Source of the DNA: Cordia subcordata
Taxonomy: Eukaryota > Streptophyta > Magnoliopsida > Boraginales > Cordiaceae
Direction: 5' to 3'
Assembly: GCA_028554755.1 (NCBI GenBank)
Contig: JAPTOF010000001.1
Coordinates: 8,042,501 to 8,106,500 of the forward strand
Length of the DNA stretch: 64,000 bases
In this document: piece after piece, positions 11,870-25,062 of the stretch
Numbering within the stretch: position 1 is the stretch's first letter
How the letters are laid out: the number at the start of each line of letters is the position of its first letter
The notes under the pieces: generated by a model
What the model was told of the DNA's origin: nothing
Database searches by the model: none
What the model saw: only the letters and a program-made list of their open reading frames with translations
Translations under genes and position numbers: made by a program

Positions 11870-14800
11870 TTACAGGTCCAGCATTCTTCCCCTCATAATG
11901 GCTTCAGCTTTCCTCACCTCCTGTATTGGTCCAATGATAAACACCTGCATGAAAAAAGCTTTGAAGTCCTAAGTAATCTGATGTACAGTCATGGAGATAA
12001 AAAATGAGTTACAGGTTCTTTTTTCTTCTTTAACATGACATTTTTATGCAACTTATATGCTTTGTGAGAAAAATAGATACACTCCTTAATTTACAAAATA
12101 ATAATTAACTCACATCCAGGCTTCCACAGCTACCAAAGATTTTAATATTAGGCAACTGAAACTTATTATCCTTCGAGAATAGATCAGGAACAGTAACAGT
12201 TTCCCAGGCTATATTGGAAATATTAATAGCCAAAATCCGTAATTCAAGAATTTATGTATTGAAAGATGCAAATTTAGAAACTTGATTTACATGGCTACAC
12301 CGTGAACCTGACTTTCAGCTGGGTTTGGAAGCCAGCTGATTTTGGTACTACTCTGCTGGAGGAGAAAAGTTAGTTTACTTGCCGATGATTGAATGTGATG
12401 TAGATGGCAACAGAAAGAACTCATCTATCTACCTATCTTCTATTTATATATCTATATACTAAAGTTAGAGAAGTGAATCTTTCTGATTTTAATTGAAGAG
12501 TAGGATACATTTAGTTAATGGATTAATATCAAATACTACATAGGTGGCGCTAACTTTAATTCAACAGTAGATACTACACATATGATATTATTCATGAATA
12601 TGTTCATCAAAGTGGCGACAACAGAAACTTATACAACAACTACACATATCTTATTGACATGTCAAAAAGTACAACAGACTCCTAATTCTATGTGCATGTT
12701 AAAAGATCTTGTCAAGTGTATGAGATATTCTCAAATCAAGTTAGAGCTGTGAGTTCTACTCCGGAGATGTAGTTTTTGAATTTTAAGGCAAGTTGTCATT
12801 TTCTTTTTCTCTTTCTTTTTCCATGTATATTAATAAGATTTAGTTATTAAATATTGTCAGTATTCTTATTACTAATTTATCCAAATAATCTTACCAATTA
12901 ACCTTTTAATGTTACTCGCAAATGAAATATAACAAAATCTAGAATCGATAATAAGAAAACGTATATGAACCCCAGTGCATAGCACAGGTATAGTTGCTAG
13001 TAACTTCTGAAAGTATTGGAAAAGATACCTTGTCAGGAGGACCCTTATTGCCTCCAAAGAATATTTCAGCACTGTCAGCCAAGAAGGTAAGAATTTCAGT
13101 TCAAAATACATAAAACCAGTGACATACACAAACCAGTGTCACAACAGAAGATGAGGTATATGTTTGAACACTACTCACAAAAATATGGACACAATTAGAG
13201 ACACACAATTTTGCTATAACATCAAGTAACTATGGAAAAGTGTCAGCAATTCCATTCTGTTTAGCTAGAGTATGTAGCAAAATAGTGATATTATTTCTAA
13301 TTCCACCTCATTCATACCAAAGCAGACTACTACCTATTATCTTCACAGGAAAAAAGGAGTAAGTAAGCACAAGAGCCCATCACAATAGTTAGTGGAGAAG
13401 TATCCAAGCAAACTGAAGCAAAAGAGAAACATACTTGCAGGACTCCTTTATTGACAAGATGGAAGCTCCTCTACGGCCAATAATTCGTCCCATTTTACCA
13501 GGGGGAACATCAAGAACTGACAAAATTTCTTCATCAGGAGCATTTCCTTCTGCATTCAGATTATCTGCAAAAAGTATCCAGTTAAGGTGTGGCATCAAGC
13601 TGAGGCTCCTCTTTCATTATCAAACACACTCATGTTTTCAAATTCAAAATATTCTGACAAGAAAACTCCAAAATACTACACACAGAATTGAGAGGGGTTT
13701 AAGTGGCACTCATTGAGGTCCCCAAGTTTAGAAAAGATATTATCCAATCCACTGCCTATCACTACAATGTTGTTTCATTTGTTTTATACGCTGAAATATC
13801 TACAAGATATGAGATTTCCAGATTATCTACAAGATCACATAATCTGGAAGCTACAGCTAAACTTGTGATAGAACTTTGTATTCATTAACACCTATCCCAA
13901 GATGGGACATACATTAACACGTATCCCAAGATTGGACACACCATCTCGCCCCCCTAAAAAAGTGTATGAACTCCTAAACTCCTGATGTTGTGGACATCAA
14001 ACAGAGATTTCTGAATAGGAAAAAAAAAGAAAAAATAGTCATAAGTAGATCTCAATCTCTAATAGTTCTGTGCAGTGAAAACATAACCTTGATTATATTC
14101 CAACCTTTGAACACCACAACAATTCAATTCCTTAACGTCCAAATTAAAATAGTGCATTAATTTACCTATCTGAACAGGTTTGAAGTTGCAAGGCTGAATG
14201 CTACCTTCAAAGGAACACTCTATGATGTGAGGCGGAGTCACGCTTCATTTAATTGATAGTGTTATGGTATTGACATCATGACAATATGCATAATAACAAT
14301 GCAAAGGTCAACTATCTAACCTTGTACATCTACCACATCTCTAAAAACTTCAGATTTAGCAGAGGCACCACTTTCTAATTTACCAACTTGTCATTTCATA
14401 CAGCATTCCAAGGCAATGTTAACTTCAAGCAGGTAGCAACGTATTTCATGAAATTTAGGAGAGGTAAGTAATAGGATTTTTCTCTGTTATCCACTCCTGC
14501 TAAAGGTACAACAAGAACAAAGTGGTTTGAGCTAAAAAATGGCCTGAAATTTTCATATGCCTGACCATGTTCTACATATTTCAGGTTTAGGTTACAACAC
14601 ATAATCTTTGTCTTTCGTTGTGATGCAGTACTGTGTTACGAATTTCACAGACCTACAAAGCCAACTCTCATTAAGTTTACAGAGATCAAAATCCACCTTG
14701 TCCACAACATAAAAGACAAACTACCTATCTGGGCAATTAGATGCCCCATTTAAACCATATCCACAGTTCTAATTTTCTTTAAATTTCACTTTGCATTAAG

Positions 14801-17800
14801 AAAAACTGACAATTGAAAGGAAAGAAGAAAACCTGGAACCTGTGGCAGCTGTGGCCAGTCTGAGTAATTGTTGTCGGTGATGCAGAAACACCTACAGTAG
14901 AGTGCACCTCGTACTGTAAGATGCCACAAAGATCTTTGATCTAATTTCTCCACCATCTTATGATAAATAAAAAGAAGAAAACGGACATCATCTGCAGCTG
15001 CTCGGATCATTTGTTCAGACATTGGTCTATACGTCCAAAAGTTGGGGTCCTGCAAATGGAAATAGCAATATCATAACCAAGGGACATTCATCCAACGTGT
15101 ATACACCAGTCAAGAATTTCAAATGTGCACATGGCTGTAAGGTGACAGTATTGGCATATCTACATTCATATGACGAAAGAATTAGCACATTTACATTCAT
15201 ATGAAGAATAAGGTAAATGCATAGTAGTGAGTTACTGACATCAGTTCCAGATAATAGATGAACACATAACACATGGTTTATATTTTAGAAAGGCACAGAA
15301 AGCATTTCTAAGGAAGTGTGGTCTTTTGTTTATCAGCACCATAAGTACCTTGCCAAAAGATAACATGGGGTTGACATATCTAACTCAACTAACAGCTTAA
15401 AATTTCAATAAGATGGAGATCAAAATAGGATTACCACTTAATTGCACTTCTTTACAAAGATCAAATATAGACCGTTCTCTAAAATTGTTTAACTTCATTA
15501 CAAATATAAAAACAGAAATAAGAAAATAAAAAGAAATTCCTCCAACAAAAAGGAAAGATAAGTTCTTTTTCTTTTTCTTTTCCCTTCGGAATATGCCCGA
15601 CAGCCTAAATCATGATTTTGTTCATTCTGCAGCATGTAAGAAGCAAACTTAACCAACCTGCCTTAAGCGCACACGAACTTCTTCCTTCTCTGAGTATGAT
15701 ATACCTGCACAAAGATCCTCAAGCACTAAGATGATAATCTGACATATGACAGTCTAAGTATATACTCAGCCAACAACTGTTTTCTGTATGAAAGAGGAGC
15801 CAATGATCAATCTTTGACTCTACATAAATAGGGATCTATAGTAAATCAAACAAGACAAGGGCAGAATTTACAATTAAATTAGTGTAACTTAAAGAAGTAC
15901 AAGATACACTCCAATTCCAGAAACAAATTTGATATATCACGTTGTTGCATAAGGATATTGTAGAAGAGAGAGAGAAGTATTATAAAATAAGTCTCCTTTT
16001 TGGAGCAAACTTGCAGATCAAATAAGTTCCCAATGACACTATGGAAAGAAACAATTATCTCAAACAGTACTCTCAACTCATAATGGCACCCAGACTTGCA
16101 ACCTGGATATTTTTTTAGTCGTGCCCTAATTGTCAATCTAAAATATATTCACTTGCAGCTCCAATGATTAGGGTTACTTATCAAAGAAATTCACTTGATC
16201 AGGTTTGAAATTTCAGTTGATAGACATTAGTATACTCAGATCATTTCAAGCAGAAAAATGGTAGTAGTAATTACTCTTTTTTAACTCTACATTAATAGGT
16301 ATTTATGGTATTGAGTAAGAAAAGAACAGAATCCAGAAACAAAAAAGTACCAGTACACATTAAATTGCACTTCCGAACCTCATTTTGTTATTTATAATGA
16401 AAGGGACTCTCAATTTGGAAAAGCAGTTGGACCCAAAAGCTGAATATTTTGTACTTGCTGCATTAATTATCAATCAGAAATAATAAGGCTGTCAATATAC
16501 ATGATCATTGTTGCTTATCACAAAACTTTAAGAGAGACAGGCTAAAATTCCATGTGATTGACATTTAGCAATAACTTGTGTGCATCAATTGTTCCATTTT
16601 GTGAACATGAGAATCAGAGAAATGAAATCATCTACCATGCAAATGCAGATCAAAGCCATCAAACCAAGGAAACATATTTCTAACAATTTCACCAAATGAT
16701 ATCCACCACCTTATAAGTTCAAAGATGGGCAGAAGGTGTGAATGAGACCCCATCAGATGCTGCAATAAAATTAGGAGAGCAAGAGAGGGAAAGAGAATGT
16801 GATTTGATGGAAGATCTCAGTAAAGGTTACTAAAACATGCCAATGCTTTTGCAGCTCAATAACATAGAAAAGATCAATTCTTTATGACTTCTCCAAGTCA
16901 GCAACATGCTACCAATCATCAAGGTCTGACCTCACGCTTCAAGGTTCTTGGGATAAATTTTATCCACTTACATCCTGCAAAATAGCTTCATCTTGCTTAC
17001 ATTTATCTCTTGTCCATCCCCTCTCACCCCTAGACATCTATGAATCACTAGATGCAAAGTCCATCATGGTTATGAAACTGAAACATGCAAGATCTTAAAC
17101 ATCTTCCAGCAACATTCATGTTAACAGAAGATAGTTAAGAAGCAACTGAGAGCTCTCGGACAAGTATAAAAACTAAAGAAACAACTAATAAAACTACAAA
17201 CCACAGTAATGAGGATCAGCAACGAGGGAAACAAATGATATGTAGTCAGCAGTCACTCTTTTATGTCCTTCTTGCTCCTTAATCAATGAATAAGCAATCT
17301 GGTCAAGAAGGAAATGTGGACACTATTAAACAAAATACAATCTATCAGCATGCAATTGACACAGAAATCTAATACTCATAACATTAGTAACCTCAAAATT
17401 TATTTGTCACCTAAAATCACTCTCCAAATAAACAGGAATATGAAGTAGAATGCAATATGATCATCTAAAGAAAGATTCAGAAACCAACTCAGGTAACAGT
17501 AGATATCACAAAAATAGAAACAGAAGAAGACTACAACTTAAACCAAGTGTGCACACATCATTCTCTTAACATTTTGGGCTCAACCAAACACCAAGTAATG
17601 GTTTCTCAGTTATAATCAAGTAAATAAAGACAGCTATGCCATTGACTGTGTCCAGAAAGGACTCCTTTCTGCCTATATCATAAACCAATGAGGCAGCTCA
17701 AGAACAGTGGGTTCGATAGGCATAAACTTGGTTAGCACGCCTAGAGATACGAAATGAAGGGCAACAGAACTCCAACGCAACATTTCGCGGTTCAGAATTC

Positions 17801-20800
17801 TCCATGGCTTCTAACAATATAAGGCATCTAGGATAGCAAAGACAATGGCCAATTATGTCTCAAGGCAGAGGACGCATCTCTGAGTTCCTCATGTTAAAGT
17901 TCAGAAAGCAATATTTTCAGTTCAGATCTTGTTCTTAAGTAGATAATTTCCTCAAGAAAGCATCATCAAAAGCTTATATTAAAGATGCTGAATGACTGGG
18001 AATCAATGACCATCAAAACTTTGATACTGGAATTGGCATTAGTTTTTGAGAGAAAATACAAGAAAGAGAATTCTGAAACTGAGATTGATTGCATTGAATG
18101 ATTTTAGTTACAGGAGCTGCTATTTATAGGATCATTCCTTATTTATACATGTGCAGATTACATAACTAATTAATAGTAATCACAAGCTGTCACCAGCATA
18201 ACAATATAATTAAGTCATGACCTATCATTAGATGCACTACACTAGATAACTACCTATATTTCTAGAGACTTCTAGAATTGCTGAACAAGGTATGTCTTGT
18301 TATCAATTTTCTTCTGCAGATGTAAGACTTCTCTCTCTTTTGGTTCCTGTATTACCCCAACTGAGGCAGCTTTACCAGCATACTCTTTCAGACATCAATA
18401 AATCAGATTGAGTCAAGAACTGACAACACAGCATTATGATTTTATGAAACATAAACCAGTCTGTTGCATATGAGAGAATCCACATCCTTTAAGGTAATAT
18501 TCATACCAAAACTTGTCCCCAAAAAAAAAAAAAAATGATCCCTAATCCCATATTCGCATCATTCCCAGGGTATGGACAGATAAACTTTCACACTTCACTT
18601 GCAAGAAATGACATGGCTACATATATGATGTGCCCTACTATAAAAAAATAGATGGGAGAAATATTTCTCCTTTCACTTTCTTATATAATCTTTGGAAAGG
18701 GGAGTACAAGTGTTAGACAACAGAAGTGCAAACTCATGAAGCCTCTTCACTTCCCCTCAACCAAAAAAACAAACACAAAGTAAAATAGAAAAATGAGCAA
18801 GAACCAATGAGCCTAAGTTGACAATTGACAAATAGCATAGCAAATAATCAACCAAAATGTCATTGTTATGACATATAACCAAAACTTTTCGAAAATCTCC
18901 CTCTGCATACACAGAACAAAGAATCTACATATAATAAATGGAAACCTCACTATGAAATGTCCTATTGACTATACAATCAAATCTTACATTTCATTCTCCT
19001 GTACATGCACATAAGCTTCCCTAGAGGACCAAGTCTAAGCTGAAGAATGAAAACTCTCATGTTCTTTTTCCAAATAGTACCTAATCAGAAGTATATTAAA
19101 CAAGAACTTGAAAGAAAGGCCGAAGAGAAATTGAAATGATATCTGGTGAATGCAGTTCTGAAGGATACTCACCTGGGTATCCACAACATTATGCAATTTG
19201 ATGCCAAATTGATAATACAATGCCTACAAAACCAGATAGAGCCAAATATCCTCAATGTGCAACATTTGCACAGAAACTATGCGAGCCAAGAAGAGAAGAA
19301 ATCAATAAGAGACCTCACTATCTCGTTTGCAATCGTGAATAACTTTAGTGATGTAACTAGACTCAAGTGCAGGCTTACAGGCTTTGATAAGTGTCTCTCC
19401 ACCTTGAATGGCATCAACCAAATATATTGCATCTGGAAAAGCAAGCTGCAATATGGAAAACTCAAATTCATCAATTGTTTTCTTATCAACAAGTTCAGCA
19501 CCCAGAATTCAATGTCAAATAATTCTTCTGTCCTAAAATGGCATCTCACTTCAGATAGAACATTCAAGATTCTGTATTCTTATCAACAGGACATGAAGAC
19601 CAAGATCAAACTATTCTTTTGTCACATTGGCTTGACTACGTCAGACATCTGAGGCATACCCCTAGAGTAAGCAAATTCAGAGTTAAGGTTGTGAACTAAG
19701 GTTATGTAATTATAAGAGAATTGATGGCATGGGGTGCATGGAACATTCCCGTGTAGTTGACTCTTGATCATCAGAATAATACCTAGATGAGTTGACTTGA
19801 TTTAGTGTTTAACGCTAGCCTTAATTTGACCCGAAAAAATAGACAAAAAGAGCTAGCTGTCAAAAGGTTTATAAAATAATCTACATCATGTTGTCTATTA
19901 CAAGTATTGGTTCATGACGTGATTTATTTTACAAAAGAGTTGCATGAATTCACTATCCATATATATTGGAAATTAGTTATTATATTTCTCAAGGCAGCAA
20001 ATATAAGTAGTGCAACACATTCTTTCAGAAGACGTCCATGCTTTCATTTTCCTTCTTTTTTCTTCTGAATGTTCAGACCAGTTAAGTTGTAGAATTTATT
20101 CCTGCTATATAACAACTAATTCAAACTTTTACAAGCTGTACACATATGTAACTCCAAAACCATGGACCATGAAGTGTCTGGATCTTGCATTTCCAATGTT
20201 TGCAATGACAGTAAAAGTATTGTAATTGCAACTGAGATAAAAAAAAGTGAGAAAACAATCCCATCGGATGTATTTCATTCTATGTTAACACCAAACGAAT
20301 TGGAAGAAATTCAACAAAAGATCAATCTAGAGATCTTAACTTCTAACTAGAGAAGTTAATATTAGTCCAGATACCGGAATCTGTTTTACAACACGTATTT
20401 GTTAACTTCACTTGATCCAGATTTTTTCCCATTTTTTCCCATTTTTTCCCTTTCTTTTGTCAGAGGAACAATACTATTGGCACACATTACAGGCTGAAGT
20501 TTGGAACACCTAAAGGATGAACCATAAAATGTTTGAATAATAGGGTAATGCTTTTCCTTTCTTGCATAACAAGTACCAGTTTACTGATCATCACTTTGAC
20601 AGGGGGTACCCATCTTTACAAATCAAAAAACACCAAAACGCTGCACCCCCAGTAAATGCAAACTTTCAATGTACAAATACACTTTGTTTTTTCTTTTTCT
20701 TCTTCTGTCTATTTGTTTTTTGAAATTAGTTACACTTTCCATTTTGCTCCTGAAAATCGTTGGCATACAGAAGTACTAGAGGGGCATAACGTCTAACATA

Positions 20801-22691
20801 CTAAAGCAGAAGGTGCATTCTGTCTGTCACTCGGATGTTCTTTGAGAAAATTCCTTTTTTTCCAACTGCCAGCAGCCTCTAGAAAGCCCATGAGTTCTAG
20901 TGATTCTCAGTGCGTTTACGATGCATATGTTAAAGTGCTCTTGTGAAGTTAGAAACCTCAAGAAAACACGTATGACAAGTAGTCTTTTTCAAGGTGCCAT
21001 AAAATCAATTTCATTATCAAGAGAACTTCATTACATACCTTAGTCTCTCTTTATACATATATACAAATATGCGTGTGTGTGTGTCACCATTGTCTGAAGC
21101 AACATGAAATGTGACAATTACCTGCATTATACAAAGGGTCCCGTGCCGACAAAGATCAACACCTTCACAATCAAAACCAATTGTAAGTTGCAGATCAGGT
21201 GAAGGTTCCAAGAATCCAGGGGGCAGTTGGGATGGATGATTGACAATGTGTATAGGAACTTGAGACAACAGAGCTTCATTCTCTTGAGATGTGCCACCTA
21301 CAAAGTAGAACAGTATAAGCTTAGTCTTCATTGGAGGTTAAATATCAAGATTCCTGTTCTTGAAGATGCCTTTCCTATGGACACAATAAAGGACACTGGA
21401 ATGGGTCTTCAAGTAGAGACAAACAATCTAACGGAGAAAACCAGTTAGATAGGCTTATGGAACTATACTACGTCTATTTAACAAGAACTTGCAAGACCAC
21501 AACATACTAATTGATCCATGCAATGATAGGCTATTTCTATTTCCCATCCATCTGATGAGTTTACATTATATACTAATATGCTATTACAATGATTAACATA
21601 GTCAGAATCACAATACAAAGTATTGAAGATGGGAAACTGAAAAAGATTGAAGTCATAAAGTGAAACACAAAAGTCAAGCAGAAAATCCTGAAAAAAAATA
21701 TGTACTCCATACATAAACTTAACAAAATTTTACTCAAGCTCAACCACCCAAATTACCAAATCTAAGCAACTATAGGAACGCCAGAAATAAACACTGTTAA
21801 ACTAAGTTAACAAGAAGAGCCCACTCTTCCTACTAGCCTAACCAATTGTTATCCAAATCTACCATTCACATTTTACACCCAACATGACAATAACTTAATT
21901 GTACCATTTTAAGCTATACTCTTTTTCTATGTTACTTATTGGCCTCAAACTGCTAATATTTCCTTATACATTGATGTTCCTCCAACCCGGTTAAAACTTA
22001 ATCCATGATAGGCAGTGAATCATGACATCGCCACGGATTACTCTTCCCCCTCTCCCTCCCTTCCTGCCAGTTACAACTCCCAAGTTCTACAAGCATTTAA
22101 AGCAATATGGCAACCATGATCTCATGCACAAAAACAAGCAGTCGGAGATTTAATCCATCAGAAGTAGCAATTTAGGAGCTGATCTACGATTTTGCACCAA
22201 TAACACAACACAATATTATTAAATTTAGGGACTTGAACAGATGTGCATGCATGTTTAAGGTTGTGCTCAGAATTCAAGGCTCTGACAAATAGCATAGTAT
22301 GAGGACCGTAGACGTGCAAGAAAAAGTAAACCCACTTGCCAAATGACAACATAAATCACAAACACTAGTCATTTCACGACCATTTTACCACATAATGTAA
22401 AACCCAAAGCTGAAGCAGCAAAACCCTCAAAATACAAAATATAGAATTTGACTTAGTACAAGTTTTCAGTCCCTAGCAACAATTCCATAGGCACAGTTTG
22501 CACGAAATTCTCGCTTATGCGGGTTCGGAAAAGGGTCAGATCCTCTTTTTAGCCTCAATTTCAAATAGAAAAATAACTTTAATTACAACAATGTTGGTCA
22601 CATTAATTAGAAAAAGAAAAAAGAAAAAAAAAAAAAGAATGTTACCAGGGTCAGGAGGCAGAGGAATATGAGTTTGGTGAGGGGAAGCCAT
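11870..22691 (-). CDS. DEDD 3'-5' exonuclease domain / KH domain protein
   Basis: Ten exons: 22646-22691, 21122-21297, 19314-19445, 19173-19223, 17202-17298, 15658-15704, 14833-15049, 13435-13564, 13029-13071 and 11870-11944; 1014 nt, 337 residues, phases all agree. Start MASPHQTHIPLPPDPG. Exonuclease fold: ExoI in IGFDCEGVDL (D58, E60), ExoII in IHDCKRDSEAL (H111, D112, D116), ExoIII in EQMIRAAADDV (D203 or D204). The C-terminal KH domain carries GRIIGRRGAS (GxxG at 285-288), ending EVRKAEAIMRGRMLDL. The architecture matches the Arabidopsis 3'-5' exonuclease/KH family (At2g25910 type, recalled), related to Egalitarian and EXD1. Likely an RNA-binding and possibly RNA-trimming protein; activity is uncertain because the usual Tyr/His before the last Asp is absent. 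A Helitron sits in the last intron. Confidence 0.88.
12451..13000 (+). mobile_element. Non-autonomous Helitron
   Basis: The 5' end TCTATATACTAAAG follows an A (12450). The 3' end CTAG (12997-13000) is followed by T (13001), the A-T insertion preference of Helitrons. A short hairpin, CCAGTGC-ATA-GCACAGG (12972-12988, one A.A mismatch), sits 8 nt before CTAG. The 550-bp interior has no Rep/helicase ORF. It lies in the last intron of the exonuclease/KH gene, only 28 bp downstream of the exon 9 boundary. Confidence 0.82.
18030..18400 (-). mobile_element. Possible Copia-type LTR fragment
   Basis: Read on the minus strand, the stretch has LTR-like organisation: a TCTAGAAGTCTCTAGAAATA block, a TATAAATAGCAGCTCCTGTA core, then CAATCTCAGTTTC and TTCTTGTATTTTCTCTC, with AAGAGAGAGAAGTCTTACATC upstream. 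I saw no TG/CA borders or target duplication and no gag/pol nearby. It lies in an intron of the exonuclease/KH gene. The call rests on general resemblance only. Confidence 0.35.
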
Positions 22692-25062
22692 CGCGATCGA
22701 ATTTTTTCTCAGTGCACTTTTGCACTCTCTACTTGTTTTGTATGCGCCTATCGCGGACCATTAAAAAAGTCCACTTCCTTTTTTTTTTTTTTTCTTTTTT
22801 CCCTTTTGTTTTGGTTTTGGTGTGGCTCATACAAATTCTGGCATTAATTATTAGTATTAGAGGTTAGCATCCCATTTAAATTCAAATTGAATTTTAATAA
22901 CTAAATTTTAAGTTTTTAGAAAATTAATAACTGAAATCGAATTAAACTATATTAATAATTGAAATTATTTAACTATAATTTTTCAATTCAATTTCGGGTT
23001 ATTAATTATAATAACCAAATTTTTAAAAGAAAAAAGGAAAAAATATACATTATTCAAAACTAACTAAAATAACCAAATTCATTTGTAATTGCAAAGTCAC
23101 TAAACTACTATCCATCATCACGATTCACATTATGTATATAAGAATGATATAAAGTTGTAAATATATATAAGAAAAACAATAACCAAATAAAAAATTAGCT
23201 ATTTGGTTATTAATTGATTTTTTGAAGCCAAATGTAAAAATAATCGAGCCATATTTTGTATTTAAGTTATGTCCAGATCTATTGTTCGATTATATCTAAA
23301 TAATGTTCACCTGTTGTGTTTTATTCCATTTCAAAACAAATGTAACTAGTGTTATTCAAAACTTTTCAGCAAAAAATACAAAAAAAATGAATGATACATT
23401 AGGCAAATTTTAGGTAATTACATCGTTTAATTGTATTCTAACCTAATTTTAGTTGTTATAAATAGAACAACAACAATGTGGAGATAGGCATGGTGTATCA
23501 CCTTTTATATTATTCTTATAAATACAGCTCTTACCTCACGTTTACCCCTACATTTATGATGAAGGTAAAATTAAAACACAATTCTCACACTGCTTAGAGA
23601 AAGCATCACTTTAACCCCTTATGAGGCACCAATCAACACAACCAGTAAAGCGCTGCAACAAAGTAAAATCTCCGTCTCCTAAAAATTAACAATAACAATT
23701 ATTAAATAAGACAAAATTTCCATTAAGTCAAAAGAAGCTTTATTTGTATTATACTTATAATTGAAGTATATATCTACATATAAAGGAAAAAATTATCTGG
23801 ATAATGTAAGACTGGATGAGTAACCAAACCCTTTTCCTTTACCCCCGTTTGGGTACCAAGACAGAAGTAAAAAACTTTGCCCCACCCCCAGAAGGCACTT
23901 ACAAAGTTACATGAGATGAGGCGGATTTATCATCCTCAATTATAAAAGCCCTTATAATTTTTAAACATTTATTAATAATTTTTAAATTTTATAATCTATC
24001 TGCAGACAAAATTGCATTAAAGGACCGCCAATTATTTGAGAATTTTATCTGTCAATTTTTTATATAATAGTCAGAAGAGCCAATCCGAAATTTCATTAAA
24101 ATTTCAAAAAACGATAGTATGACTTTCATAAATGCAACGCATTAAAGGACCGCCAAATATTTGAGAATTTTATCTGTCAATTTTTGATATAATAGTCAGA
24201 AGAGCCAATCCGAAATTTCATTAAAATTTCAAAAAACGATAGTATGACTTTCATAAATGCAACGAGTATTAGGTATGTATGCAATTAACAGTATCACTTT
24301 TGTAAATACAAGGGGTATTAGTTATGTGTACAATTAACAGGTAAAATACAAAGCACACTTTCATTTCTAGTGCATGTAGCACATTTGCCGTTAAAATTGA
24401 AGAAAAGTTGATGGGGGGGGGGGGCATTAATGTAAGTTTCGGAAAAATATAGGCATTTTTAACAAATTTTGAGAATTTAGGAACTAGTACTGACATTAGG
24501 CCTAAACATATGGTTTTCATAGGAAGAAAAACCCTTAGTATTTTCCCTCTACTTCATGTTATGTACTTTCGTGAGCTCTTCACTTTGCAGCATCCATTTA
24601 TGATTCAATATAAGTGTATGTCCTTTAGGCCGACTTGCAACATGTTTGCCTGTGCTCATTTGGGTAACGACTTTATATAAAAAGTATTTATAAACATAAA
24701 AAACACAAGCACTGCAAAAAAAAAAGAAAAAGAAAAAAGAAAAAAAATACACACACACACACCCCTCTTAGTGTTTCGGCTACCAAAGATTGTTGATTGT
24801 TAAGTTTGGTGTATCCACACCAGTTTTGTTCTCAACCGTTGCTTTTGCATTTCATTCTCTTGCTGCTTTACCTGTATTGGATCGTTGACATCATTCCTCC
24901 TATATATTTTAAAACACGAAAACATGTAGGATCCATACAATAATTTTGAAACACACCATATTAAAGTAAGAGTTCAACACAAATAACTTACTATTAGGAA
25001 AGGTTTTGTAACAATCTAGTATACATAACTCTTTGACATGGTTGTGGTGAAATCACTTAACT
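22692..25062. other. Intergenic region: bidirectional flank with repeats
   Basis: Near 22691-22830 is the exonuclease/KH promoter, with a long T/C-rich tract (22772-22803) just upstream of the start. 22860-23300 is very AT-rich. A 125-bp tandem duplication lies at 24014-24263, a poly-G run at 24413-24423, and an A/CA-rich tract at 24715-24761. No gene seen. Confidence 0.55.
24014..24263. repeat. Near-perfect 125-bp tandem duplication
   Basis: Units 24014-24138 and 24139-24263 both run from GCATTAAAGGACCGCCAA to TCATAAATGCAAC, with only two or three substitutions. The near identity shows a recent event. Confidence 0.93.

Noticed and set aside
17705..17720. GGGTTCGATAGG, like a tRNA B box
   Set aside because: No matching A box, acceptor stem or anticodon arm around it; it lies in an intron. 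No tRNA gene was found in the window.
19146..19652. 168-codon open frame on the + strand
   Set aside because: It overlaps two real exons of the exonuclease/KH gene on the opposite strand and has no family-like features; it is a shadow frame.
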